Under the pieces are notes generated by a model. That model searched no databases and was not told the DNA's origin. It saw only the letters and a program-made list of their open reading frames with translations. Positions 1 to 5,705 of a stretch of DNA of 6,140 nt are shown one piece after another. The translations under genes and the position numbers were made by a program. Within the stretch, counting starts at the first letter, position 1; the number at the start of each line of letters is the position of its first letter. The DNA is from Paracoccaceae bacterium (GTDB lineage: Bacteria > Pseudomonadota > Alphaproteobacteria > Rhodobacterales > Rhodobacteraceae), in contig JALSHK010000036.1 in the NCBI GenBank assembly GCA_026982275.1, positions 1-6,140 on the forward strand, given 5' to 3'.

Positions 1-125
1 ATGTTGTGTTCGGCCACCCATTCGCGCCATGCCGCCTCGATCCGCGCCGCGCGTGGAAGCTCTTGCGCCCAGGCGGGCGGCCAGGATAGCGCCAGCGAGA
101 TTATCAATACCCATGCTTTTAGCAT
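1..125 (-). CDS. 5' fragment of a gene for a Sec-exported protein of unknown function (runs off the left edge)
   Basis: Only 41 codons are in the window, and the gene continues past position 1. Translation from the ATG at 125 gives MLKAWVLIISLALSWPPAWA followed by QELPRAARIEAAWREWVAEHN. This has a short positive N-region (K3), a hydrophobic core at about residues 4-15 and a signal-peptidase-I-like A-W-A site before Q21, so the product is predicted to be exported to the periplasm or beyond. A GGAG at about 136-139 lies 7 nt before the ATG, which supports this start. The mature part begins with an amphipathic, Trp-rich helix-like stretch. It loosely recalls the start of serine-hydrolase/beta-lactamase-fold proteins, but too little is visible to name a family. 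The gene is divergent from the MerR regulator at 266, and a MerR-type promoter in the gap points at it. Frame and export are fairly sure; function is unknown. Confidence 0.62.
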   Translation of the reverse strand, partial: MLKAWVLIISLALSWPPAWAQELPRAARIEAAWREWVAEHN

Positions 126-224
126 CTGCCATCTCCATTATCCGGCTACTGCTGCCAAAAACATAATTACAAATCCGCCCGAATATCCCAAGCCAAAACG
201 CAGCTTGCAATCCCCCTCAAAGCG

Positions 225-255
225 CTTAGACTCTATAGCAGTTACAGCTTTCCAA
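225..255 (-). promoter_or_regulatory. MerR-type promoter/operator with 19-bp spacer, reading leftward
   Basis: On the minus strand TTGGAA (255-250) and TCTAAG (230-225) form -35 and -10 candidates, each 4/6 to consensus, separated by 19 bp (231-249). The long spacer is the hallmark of promoters activated by MerR-family regulators. The spacer holds the imperfect dyad CTATAGCAGTTACAG (233-247), whose centre, position 240, is exactly the spacer centre. The dyad resembles operators known for the CadR/PbrR/ZntR metal sensors. The expected transcript would start near 218 and leave a leader of about 93 nt before the signal-peptide gene. The plus direction has TAGACT at 227-232 but no acceptable -10. 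The functional assignment is inference. Confidence 0.55.
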
Positions 256-256
256 C

Positions 257-260
257 GAGG
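257..260 (+). promoter_or_regulatory. Ribosome binding site of the MerR regulator
   Basis: GAGG sits 5 nt upstream of the ATG at 266. It supports that ATG as the start of the regulator, whose translation from there gives the canonical MerR N-terminus (MLSIGELSRRTGVKIPTIRYY). Confidence 0.6.
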
Positions 261-265
261 CCTCC

Positions 266-682
266 ATGCTTTCCATCGGCGAACTTTCGCGCAGAACCGG
301 CGTTAAAATCCCCACCATCCGCTATTATGAGCAGATGGGGCTGATCAGCCCGCCCGAGCGCAGCGCAGGCAACCAGCGCCGCTATTCCAGTGCCGAGCAG
401 GACCGGCTGAGCTTTATCAAACACGCTCGCGATCTGGGGCTGAAAATCGAGGATATCCGCGAGCTTTTGGCGCTAGCCGCCAGCCCCGACCAGCCCTGTG
501 CCGGGGCCAACCGGATCGCCGCCAATCACTTGACCTCGATTCGCGAGCGCATCCGCCAGCTCAAGCGGCTGGAGGCCGAGCTGGCGCGCATGGCTATCGG
601 CTGTCAGGGGGCTAAAATCAAGGATTGTTACGTGATCGAAAGCCTCGCAAACCACGAGCTTTGCAGCCATGGCCATCGCTAG
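266..682 (+). CDS. MerR-family metal-responsive transcriptional regulator (ZntR/CadR/PbrR-like)
   Basis: This is a 138-residue cytoplasmic DNA-binding regulator, close to the usual 130-145 residues of metal-sensing MerR proteins. The N-terminal winged helix-turn-helix covers about residues 1-70, with the typical IGELSRRTGV and IRYYEQMGLI blocks and the wing region around N36-R39-Y40. A long dimerisation helix covers about residues 82-112. Potential metal ligands are C78 at the helix start and C113 plus C121, which bracket a 7-residue loop. This matches the three-cysteine pattern of the Zn/Cd/Pb sensors, in contrast to the two-cysteine copper type. The tail adds C133, H135 and H137, which could give extra metal binding. 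Family members bind between -35 and -10 and untwist promoters with long spacers, and such a site lies just upstream (225-255). No metal-efflux ATPase gene is in view, so the inducer (Zn, Cd or Pb) is inferred from the cysteines only. Confidence 0.88.
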   Translation: MLSIGELSRRTGVKIPTIRYYEQMGLISPPERSAGNQRRYSSAEQDRLSFIKHARDLGLKIEDIRELLALAASPDQPCAGANRIAANHLTSIRERIRQLKRLEAELARMAIGCQGAKIKDCYVIESLANHELCSHGHR

Positions 683-684
683 GG

Positions 685-1515
685 CTATTTCGGCCTGACC
701 CCCATCCGCCCGGCCAGATCCATCACAAATTGCCACGCCACGCGGCCCGAGCGGCCGCCGCGCGTTTGCTGCCACTCGATCGCCTCGGCCTTTAGCTGTT
801 CGGCTTCGATCCTCAGCTCCAGCATGGTGCAATAGCCCGAGACCATTTCCAGATATTGCTCCTGCGTGCAGGGATGAAAGCCCAGCCACAGCCCGAAACG
901 ATCCGATAGCGACACTTTTTCCTCCACCGCCTCGGAAGGATTAATGCCGTTTTGCCGCTCGTTATCCATCATATCGCGAGGCATCAGATGCCGGCGGTTC
1001 GAGGTGGCATAAAAGATCACATTTTCGGGCCGCCCCTCGATCCCGCCATCCAGAATGGCCTTGAGGGATTTATAGTGGCTATCGTCATGATCAAAGGAAA
1101 GATCGTCGCAAAATAGCAAAAACCGCTCGGATCTGCCGCGCAGGTGGTTCATCAGGCGGCCAATACTGGGGATATCCTCGCGCTGGATTTCCACCAGTTT
1201 CAACCCGCCCAGTTTGGCATGCACCGCCTTTACCAGCGAGCTTTTACCCATCCCGCGCGCGCCCCAAAGCAGCGCATTATTGGCCGGAAGCCCCCGGGCA
1301 AATCGCGAGGTATTGGCCAAGAGCGTATCCCGGCTGCGGGAAATTCCGACCAGCCGCTCCAGCGGCACCCCGCTGACCCGATGCACAGGCCGCAGGGCAT
1401 CCGGCGCGGTCTCCCAGATAAAGGCTTCGGCGGCGCTGAAATCGGAGCGCTGCAGTGGTGCGGGGCTGATCCGCTCCAGCGCTTCAGCAATCCGCCTTAG
1501 CGCCTTTTTACTCAT
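685..1515 (-). CDS. DUF815-type AAA ATPase downstream of tatC
   Basis: This is a 276-residue cytoplasmic P-loop ATPase with a helical N-terminal part (about 1-75) and an AAA core. It has Walker A GARGMGKSS (residues 85-93, K91), Walker B FLLFCDDLSF (132-141, with acidic D137/D138) and a sensor-1-like Asn in FYATSNRRHLMP (N173). The block SLSDRFGLWLGFHP (202-215) holds the candidate arginine finger R206. The sequence and these motifs fit the DUF815 family (AAA ATPases of unknown substrate). Its ATG overlaps the tatC stop as ATGA, so it is probably translationally coupled to tatC and is the last gene of the tat operon. The tat-DUF815 order is, to my recollection, common in Rhodobacterales. A role in Tat export is suggested only by position. 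The gene ends 2 bp from the stop of the convergent MerR gene. Confidence 0.87.
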   Translation of the reverse strand: MSKKALRRIAEALERISPAPLQRSDFSAAEAFIWETAPDALRPVHRVSGVPLERLVGISRSRDTLLANTSRFARGLPANNALLWGARGMGKSSLVKAVHAKLGGLKLVEIQREDIPSIGRLMNHLRGRSERFLLFCDDLSFDHDDSHYKSLKAILDGGIEGRPENVIFYATSNRRHLMPRDMMDNERQNGINPSEAVEEKVSLSDRFGLWLGFHPCTQEQYLEMVSGYCTMLELRIEAEQLKAEAIEWQQTRGGRSGRVAWQFVMDLAGRMGVRPK

Positions 1516-2501
1516 GTCGGCTTGTTCTCGTCGTCAAAAGCGTCGGCCTCGAAATCATCATCCTCGTCCTCGACAATCTCGATAACCGGTGCAGGCGGCA
1601 CGGGCTTTTTCGTGGCCGGCTCTTTTGCAACCGGCTTTTCGGGCGCGGCCTCTGGCGTATCCTGCGCCTCGTCTTCATCTTCATCGTCGTAATAGCCATC
1701 GGCCCGCAGCTTGGCCTCGCGCTGTTTGTCAACCATTTTCACCAGCATGATAGAAAGCTCATAGAGACCATAAATCACCGAAAACATGATGATCTGGGTG
1801 ATAACATCGGGCGGCGTGATGACGGCGGCCAGACCAAGAATGCTGACCACCGCGTATTTACGCGTTGTGGTCAGGGCTTTTGCCGTTACCAGCCCGCCTT
1901 TGGCCAGCAGGGTCATCAGCACCGGAAGCTGGAAGGTCAGGCCAAAAGCCATCACGAATTTCATGGTCAGGCCGAGATATTCATCGATCGTGCCCAGAAA
2001 GGTGATGCCGACCGAGGCCGGACCATCCACCAGCTCCTCACCGGGCGTTCCCAAATTCTGATAGCCAAGGAAAAAATCAAACGCCAGCGGCAGAACCACA
2101 TAAAAGGCAAAAGAGGCCCCGATCAAAAACAGCACCGGAGAGGCGAGCAGGAACGGCAAAAACGCATTCTTTTCCTTGGCATAAAGCCCGGGCGCCACAA
2201 ATTTCCACAGCTGCCATCCGATCACGGGGAAGGCCAGAATAAAGCCGCCAAACATCGAAATACGCAACGCGGTGGTAAAGCCTTTTTGCAAGCCGGTATA
2301 GATAAGTCCGCATTCACCGGTAGCATCGATCAGCTGGGCACAGATCGGGCTGGCGAGAAAATCAAAAATGGTTTGGGAGAAACCGTAGCTGACCATCATG
2401 CCGACCACAAAGGCCAAAACCGAACGGATCAATCTGGTTCGCAGCTCTGCCAAATGCTCGATCAGCGGCGCGGCACTGCTTTCCACTTCACTTTCGCTCA
2501 T
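1512..2501 (-). CDS. tatC: Sec-independent (twin-arginine) protein translocase subunit TatC
   Basis: This is the polytopic inner-membrane subunit that, with TatB, recognises twin-arginine signal peptides of folded proteins. Six hydrophobic segments are visible at roughly residues 25-45, 72-95, 113-140, 172-198, 214-231 and 233-255. Family signatures include HLAELRTRL (16-24) and FVAPGLYAKEK (101-111), in which F101 and E110 match the signal-peptide-binding F94 and E103 of E. coli. Further signatures are FAFYVVLPLAF and VITPPDVITQ (228-236). The FGLTFQLPV block has Gln191 where E. coli has Glu170; I believe this is usual in alphaproteobacteria. At 329 residues it is about 70 longer than typical TatC. 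The excess is an acidic and Pro-rich cytoplasmic tail (271-329) with clusters DDEDEDE and EDEDDD. The start at 2501 lies 3 nt after the tatB stop. Confidence 0.97.
   Translation of the reverse strand: MSESEVESSAAPLIEHLAELRTRLIRSVLAFVVGMMVSYGFSQTIFDFLASPICAQLIDATGECGLIYTGLQKGFTTALRISMFGGFILAFPVIGWQLWKFVAPGLYAKEKNAFLPFLLASPVLFLIGASFAFYVVLPLAFDFFLGYQNLGTPGEELVDGPASVGITFLGTIDEYLGLTMKFVMAFGLTFQLPVLMTLLAKGGLVTAKALTTTRKYAVVSILGLAAVITPPDVITQIIMFSVIYGLYELSIMLVKMVDKQREAKLRADGYYDDEDEDEAQDTPEAAPEKPVAKEPATKKPVPPAPVIEIVEDEDDDFEADAFDDENKPT
1515..1689 (-). other. Segment encoding the acidic C-terminal tail of TatC
   Basis: Residues 272-329 of TatC follow the last membrane helix and are low in complexity. 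I count about 23 Asp/Glu against 5 Lys, a net charge near -18, in two acidic clusters separated by a Pro/Ala/Lys linker. TatC of E. coli has almost no tail, so this is a lineage- or strain-level extension. It should face the cytoplasm, the same side as the basic tail of TatB. Confidence 0.75.
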
Positions 2502-2504
2502 CTT

Positions 2505-3116
2505 TTATGCTTCTTTCTTGGCGGGCTTTTTGGCCGCTGCTTTAGGTGCAGTCTTTTTTGCGTGTGCTTTGGCCGCAGGCTTCTTGGCTGGTGCCTTAGC
2601 CGCAGGCTTCTTCGCTGGTGCTTTGGCTGCAGGCTTCTTGGCCGGTGCTTTGGCTGCAGGCTTCTTGGCCGGTGCCTTAGCCGCAGGCTTCTTCGCTGGT
2701 GCTTTGGCTGCAGGCTTCTTGGCCGCCGGGATTGCCTCGGCCCGCGCGCCGGGGTCTTCATCGGCTTCGGCCTCGATCTTGGCCAATCGCGCGGCTTTGG
2801 CGTCATCGTCCAGCAGGGTATTGTTGCTGATGGCGTCTTTGGTCATGGTTTTCAGGTCTTTATTGAAGTCCAGCGGGTTAAAGCTGGTGGCTTTTTTCAC
2901 CCCGCTCACCGCGCTTTTCATACCATCCATGGCTTCGTTCACGCCAGCATCCTTGGCGGCATCATCCATCGATCGCTGGAATTCCCGCGCCATGCCTTTC
3001 ATCTTGCCCACAGCCTTGCCAACACCGCGCAGCAGCCCGGGCAGGTCTTTCGGTCCGACGACGATCAGCGCCACCATTCCGATCACAAGTATTTCCATCA
3101 TGCCCAGATCAAACAT
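2505..3116 (-). CDS. tatB: Sec-independent (twin-arginine) protein translocase subunit TatB
   Basis: This is a single-span inner-membrane protein that forms the TatBC receptor for twin-arginine signal peptides. The N-terminus MFDLGMMEILVIGMVALIVV has the TatB-typical MFDxG start and Glu8. It is followed by the hinge G21-P22 (VVGPKDLPGLLR) and an amphipathic helix (about 24-55). These features separate it from TatA, which here has an F-G hinge. The charged middle (60-130) leads into a tail of eight lysine-rich nonapeptides, residues 132-203. Total length is 203, compared with 171 in E. coli; the tail explains the difference. The ATG at 3116 is 36 nt after the tatA stop. Shine-Dalgarno pairing is weak (GGGG 10 nt upstream), so coupling within the operon is likely. 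Confidence 0.95.
   Translation of the reverse strand: MFDLGMMEILVIGMVALIVVGPKDLPGLLRGVGKAVGKMKGMAREFQRSMDDAAKDAGVNEAMDGMKSAVSGVKKATSFNPLDFNKDLKTMTKDAISNNTLLDDDAKAARLAKIEAEADEDPGARAEAIPAAKKPAAKAPAKKPAAKAPAKKPAAKAPAKKPAAKAPAKKPAAKAPAKKPAAKAHAKKTAPKAAAKKPAKKEA
2508..2723 (-). repeat. 27-bp in-frame tandem repeat encoding the AKKPAAKAP array of TatB
   Basis: Eight consecutive 27-bp units encode TatB residues 132-203. Five are exact AKKPAAKAP at protein level (132-176), followed by AKKPAAKAH, AKKTAPKAA and AKKPAKKEA, so divergence grows toward the 3' end. At DNA level there is a higher-order period of 81 bp (three units): 2590-2644 and 2671-2725 are identical over 55 bp. This points to recent unequal recombination or slippage. 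The array carries 25 Lys and 1 Glu and resembles histone-H1-like or AlgP-like basic tails in composition. Confidence 0.93.
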
Positions 3117-3152
3117 TCTGGCGCATCCCCGCTTTTCTAGGTGTGGCGGAGC

Positions 3153-3368
3153 CTAGGCTTCGTCTTTTTTCTCGACCGGTGTCACATCCACGGCCTCGTC
3201 GGCTGCTGCGGCTTCAAGCTCGGCCTTGCCGTCAGACACGCCTTTTTTGAAGCTCGAAATACCTTTGCCGACTTCGCCCATAAGCGACGAAACCTTGCCC
3301 CGCCCGAAAAGCACCAGCACAACAACCGCGATCAAGATCAAGCCCATAGGGCCAATATTATTAAACAT
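3153..3368 (-). CDS. tatA: Sec-independent (twin-arginine) protein translocase subunit TatA
   Basis: This is a 71-residue single-span inner-membrane protein whose oligomers form or facilitate the transport passage for folded Tat substrates. It shows the short periplasmic N-terminus MFNNIGPMG, a membrane helix (about 8-21), the conserved FG hinge (F21-G22) and an amphipathic helix RGKVSSLMGEVGKGISSFKK (23-42). A short acidic tail (about 49-71) ends the protein. The FG hinge and small size identify TatA/E and exclude TatB. The start at 3368 has GGGAG about 8 nt upstream and a second AGG adjacent to the ATG. It is the first gene of the tatABC-DUF815 unit, 74 nt downstream of the ABC ATPase gene. 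Confidence 0.97.
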   Translation of the reverse strand: MFNNIGPMGLILIAVVVLVLFGRGKVSSLMGEVGKGISSFKKGVSDGKAELEAAAADEAVDVTPVEKKDEA

Positions 3369-3402
3369 CCTGTTTCTCCCAAATTCGAGATGTATCAGCC
3401 CT

Positions 3403-3431
3403 TACTTATGCCTTTCCCACCCAAGGTTCAA
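3403..3431 (-). promoter_or_regulatory. Possible sigma70-like promoter for the tat operon
   Basis: In the 74-nt gap before tatA the minus strand reads TTGAAC (3431-3426), then a 17-nt spacer, then TAAGTA (3408-3403); CATAAG (3410-3405) is an alternative -10 with a 15-nt spacer. The -35 is 4/6 and the -10 is poor. A start near 3396 would leave a leader of about 28 nt ending in the GGGAG ribosome site. The assignment is weak, and read-through from the ABC ATPase gene is equally possible because no terminator hairpin is visible in the gap. Confidence 0.28.
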
Positions 3432-3442
3432 ACCCTAACATC

Positions 3443-4564
3443 TCAATCGGCGGATTTTTTCTCCATATAGGGTGATTTACCCGAACTTTGGGTCTCGCAA
3501 GGAAACACAAAACAGCGGTCGCGGCGCAGGCTGAGCCATAGCGGGGTTTTGGGCTTTGGCAAAAACACCCCGGGAATGGTGGCGCTTAGAATCGACTTGT
3601 CATAATCCATTTCCAACTCCACCAGACTTTCATTGCCCATAAAGCGTGCGCGCTTCACCAGCCCGCGCGCCGGCACCCCGTCTTGCGGTGTAGGCAGCGG
3701 GCCTGTGCCGTGGCGGTCAAAGTCGATCTTCAGGTGCTGGGGCCGCACGATGATCTCCACATCCGCGCCATCTACCAGATTGGGCGTGAAGAATTGCCCA
3801 AAGGGGGTTTCGGCCTGCATATTCTGCACAACCCCGTGTATTATATTGATATCGCTGAAAAATCCGGCAACCCGGCAATCAACCGGCGCATTGTATAGAT
3901 TATAGGGCGCACCATATTGCACCACCTTGCCCGCCCGCATCAGGGCGATATTATCCGCCATCCGCATGGCTTCTTCCGGCTCGTGCGTTACCAGCAAAAC
4001 CGCTGCATTCAGGTCTTTCAGGATCGCCAGCGTATCATCACGGATGCCGTCCCGCAGCCGGTTATCCAGTCCGCTGAAAGGCTCGTCCATCAGCATCACA
4101 CTGGGGTTGGGGGCCAGCGCTCGCGCCAGCGCCACCCGCTGCTGCTCCCCCCCCGATAGCTGGTGCGGAAAGCGCTCGGCGGCATGCTTTAGCCCGACCT
4201 TGTCGAGCAAAACCAAGGCCAGATCCCGCTTATCGGCAGATTTCAGCCCAAAGGCCACGTTATTAACCACCGATAGATGCGGAAACAGGGCAAAATCCTG
4301 AAACATCAGCCCGATCGAGCGTTTTTCCGGTGGTAAATGCACATGATCATCCGAGATCACGGCCCCGTCCAGCAACAACCGCCCACTGGATTGCCGATCC
4401 ACCCCTGCGGCGATGCGAAGCGTGGTCGATTTCCCGCAGCCCGAGGGGCCAAGCAGGCAGGTCACCTGTCCGGGCATCAGCTCCAGAGACAGATCATCAA
4501 CGACCGTAACCCCGTCAAACTGCCGGGTTATATTTTGAAGTTCAAGCTTGGGTATCACAGGCAT
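3443..4564 (-). CDS. ABC transporter ATP-binding protein, Fbp/Pot type with TOBE-like C-terminal domain
   Basis: This is a 373-residue ATPase subunit of an importer, acting at the cytoplasmic face of the membrane. In order: Walker A GPSGCGKST (39-47), Q-loop FQDFALFP (Q89), signature LSGGEQQRVALARAL (136-150), Walker B VMLMDEP (156-162), D-loop SGLD (164-167) and H-loop VTHEPEEAM (H194). The C-terminal region of about 130 residues contains a TOBE-like segment (VEIIVRPQHLKI, 269-280), as in the Fe3+ (FbpC), sulfate, polyamine and sugar importers. The FQDFALFPHLSV style and gene length favour the iron(III)/FbpC branch, but the substrate cannot be set from the ATPase alone. No permease or binding protein is present in the window. 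The ATG at 4564 is directly abutted by AAAGGA (spacing 0). GTG at codon 3 (4558) has spacing 6 and may be the true start. Confidence 0.9.
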   Translation of the reverse strand: MPVIPKLELQNITRQFDGVTVVDDLSLELMPGQVTCLLGPSGCGKSTTLRIAAGVDRQSSGRLLLDGAVISDDHVHLPPEKRSIGLMFQDFALFPHLSVVNNVAFGLKSADKRDLALVLLDKVGLKHAAERFPHQLSGGEQQRVALARALAPNPSVMLMDEPFSGLDNRLRDGIRDDTLAILKDLNAAVLLVTHEPEEAMRMADNIALMRAGKVVQYGAPYNLYNAPVDCRVAGFFSDINIIHGVVQNMQAETPFGQFFTPNLVDGADVEIIVRPQHLKIDFDRHGTGPLPTPQDGVPARGLVKRARFMGNESLVELEMDYDKSILSATIPGVFLPKPKTPLWLSLRRDRCFVFPCETQSSGKSPYMEKKSAD

Positions 4565-4604
4565 TCCTTTGGAAGTTCCCTCCAGTTACCAAGCCTGCCC
4601 GCCG

Positions 4605-5705
4605 CTAGCAACACTTACCTGAGTCGCGTTTAGCCGCATCCGGTCTGTCTGGCCCGCCACAACAGCCACCACTGGTTTCGACATCAAAAGGCAGCCCGCC
4701 GCCGCAGCCGGCAAATATCCCGCGATGGGAGGAAAAATCACCGCTAAACTCGAAGTAAGGCGCAAACCGGCTTTCCGCCAGCATCCGGTAGCTGTTGCCA
4801 CACACCGCCACCTCTTCGCCCGCCGCAAATACATGCCCCTTGTCCAGCACAAATTCCGTGCCGCCATTGGGCATGGTGCCCTTATAGGTCACGCTTAGGC
4901 CATAATCCTCGCAAGCCGGCTCCAGATCCAGCTTGAACAACCGGTAGGTCGCGGAATAAAACCCGATCCCGCCGAGCTTGGCCTCTATTTCAGGGTTTTC
5001 AATCGTCAGCACACGGTCTTCCACCAAACGCGGATCGGCAAATCCTGCCGCTTTGGCCAGCGTCAGGAAATCATTCCAGTATAGCGCGCCGGAAAGGCAT
5101 TCACTATACAGCACAGGGTCCTCCAGCAGCGCTTGCGGCACGCGGCGGTCCGCATAAACATCCGAGAAATAAAGCTCTCCGCCGGGCTTGAGCAGGCGAA
5201 ACGCCTCGCGCAGCACCGCGGGCTTATCGGGCGAAAGGTTAATCACGCAGTTTGATACGATGATATCAAAGCTCTCATCCGCCAGCCCCAGCTCGCCGAG
5301 CCGCTCGATATACCCCTTATGGAAAACGGTATTGGGCGCGCCGTAGCCAAAGGCTTTGGCATGGAAATCGATATGCCGGCGCGCCACCGAGAGCTGCTCG
5401 TCGGTCATATCCACCCCAACCACCTTGCCGCTTTCCCCCACCAAGCCCGCCAGCGCATACACATCGCGCCCCGAGCCGGAGCCAAGATCAAGGATCGACG
5501 CGCCCGCAAGCGCCATCGGGGCCACCAGCCCGCAGCCGTAATATTTCTCCGTCACCTCGGGATGGATCTTGCCAAGCACATCGCGCAAATAATCCGGCAC
5601 ATCATCAGGCGTGCAGCAAGCATTGGTCTGCAAATCATCCGAGCCTTGCAGCACCTTGCCGTAATAGTCTTTGACATCATCATGCTTCATACGAGTATGT
5701 TTCAT
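4605..5705 (-). CDS. arsM: Arsenite S-adenosylmethionine methyltransferase
   Basis: This is a cytoplasmic class I methyltransferase predicted to methylate trivalent arsenic with S-adenosylmethionine, giving methylated and eventually volatile species. The Rossmann motif I is ILDLGSGSGRDVY (71-83), with an acidic motif II at VVGVDMTDEQ (95-104). The four cysteines associated with arsenic binding and catalysis in ArsM are present: C30/C31 (TNACC), C58 (YYGCGL), C153 (SNCVINLSPDK) and C203 (SECLSGALYW). Its 366 residues match the ArsM family, including the C-terminal domain with the Cys pairs C348-C349 and C365-C366. The ATG at 5705 overlaps the stop of the upstream alkylation-repair gene as ATGA. 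A second ATG at codon 6 lacks a ribosome site, so the first is preferred. No arsR, arsB or arsC gene lies nearby. Confidence 0.93.
   Translation of the reverse strand: MKHTRMKHDDVKDYYGKVLQGSDDLQTNACCTPDDVPDYLRDVLGKIHPEVTEKYYGCGLVAPMALAGASILDLGSGSGRDVYALAGLVGESGKVVGVDMTDEQLSVARRHIDFHAKAFGYGAPNTVFHKGYIERLGELGLADESFDIIVSNCVINLSPDKPAVLREAFRLLKPGGELYFSDVYADRRVPQALLEDPVLYSECLSGALYWNDFLTLAKAAGFADPRLVEDRVLTIENPEIEAKLGGIGFYSATYRLFKLDLEPACEDYGLSVTYKGTMPNGGTEFVLDKGHVFAAGEEVAVCGNSYRMLAESRFAPYFEFSGDFSSHRGIFAGCGGGLPFDVETSGGCCGGPDRPDAAKRDSGKCC

Noticed and set aside
141..167. Tiny minus-strand frame encoding MFLAAVAG in the leader of the signal-peptide gene
   Set aside because: Eight codons with no good ribosome site and no attenuator-type composition; likely chance.
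1..306. Plus-strand 101-codon frame at the left edge
   Set aside because: Low-quality composition, no family resemblance, and it overlaps both the signal-peptide gene and the MerR start in other frames.
473..889. Minus-strand 138-codon frame across the MerR and ATPase 3' ends
   Set aside because: It spans two convergent genes with clear motifs and has no recognisable protein features.
1512..1732. Arg/Pro-rich minus-strand frame (1508-1732) overlapping the TatC tail
   Set aside because: An out-of-frame reading of the acidic low-complexity tail; TatC's frame is continuous from the conserved core.
2501..2501. TatC Gln191 in place of the E. coli Glu170 as a possible loss of function
   Set aside because: Gln in the FGLxFQLPV block is, to my knowledge, the normal alphaproteobacterial form, so it is not evidence of a defect.
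2508..2723. CRISPR-like array
   Set aside because: The 27-bp units are contiguous, without spacers, in frame, and encode a TatB tail; no cas genes are present.
3112..3130. Five-codon frame (MRQNV) whose stop overlaps the tatB start
   Set aside because: Could act in coupling, since GGGG precedes it, but the frame is too short and common by chance to claim.
2286..3156. Long plus-strand open frames (2286-3140 and 2398-3156) with Gly/Leu/Ala/Phe- or Cys/Arg-rich repeats that look like a membrane or repeat protein
   Set aside because: They are the antisense of tatB and tatC. The repeats are the reverse reading of the 27-bp array, and the start sites lack ribosome sites, whereas tatB and tatC have strong family motifs.
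3369..3442. Intrinsic terminator after the ABC ATPase gene
   Set aside because: No stable hairpin followed by a T-run is visible in the 74-nt gap.
4586..4867. Minus-strand 93-codon frame inside arsM
   Set aside because: Alternative-frame shadow of the arsM C-terminal region, without a supported start.
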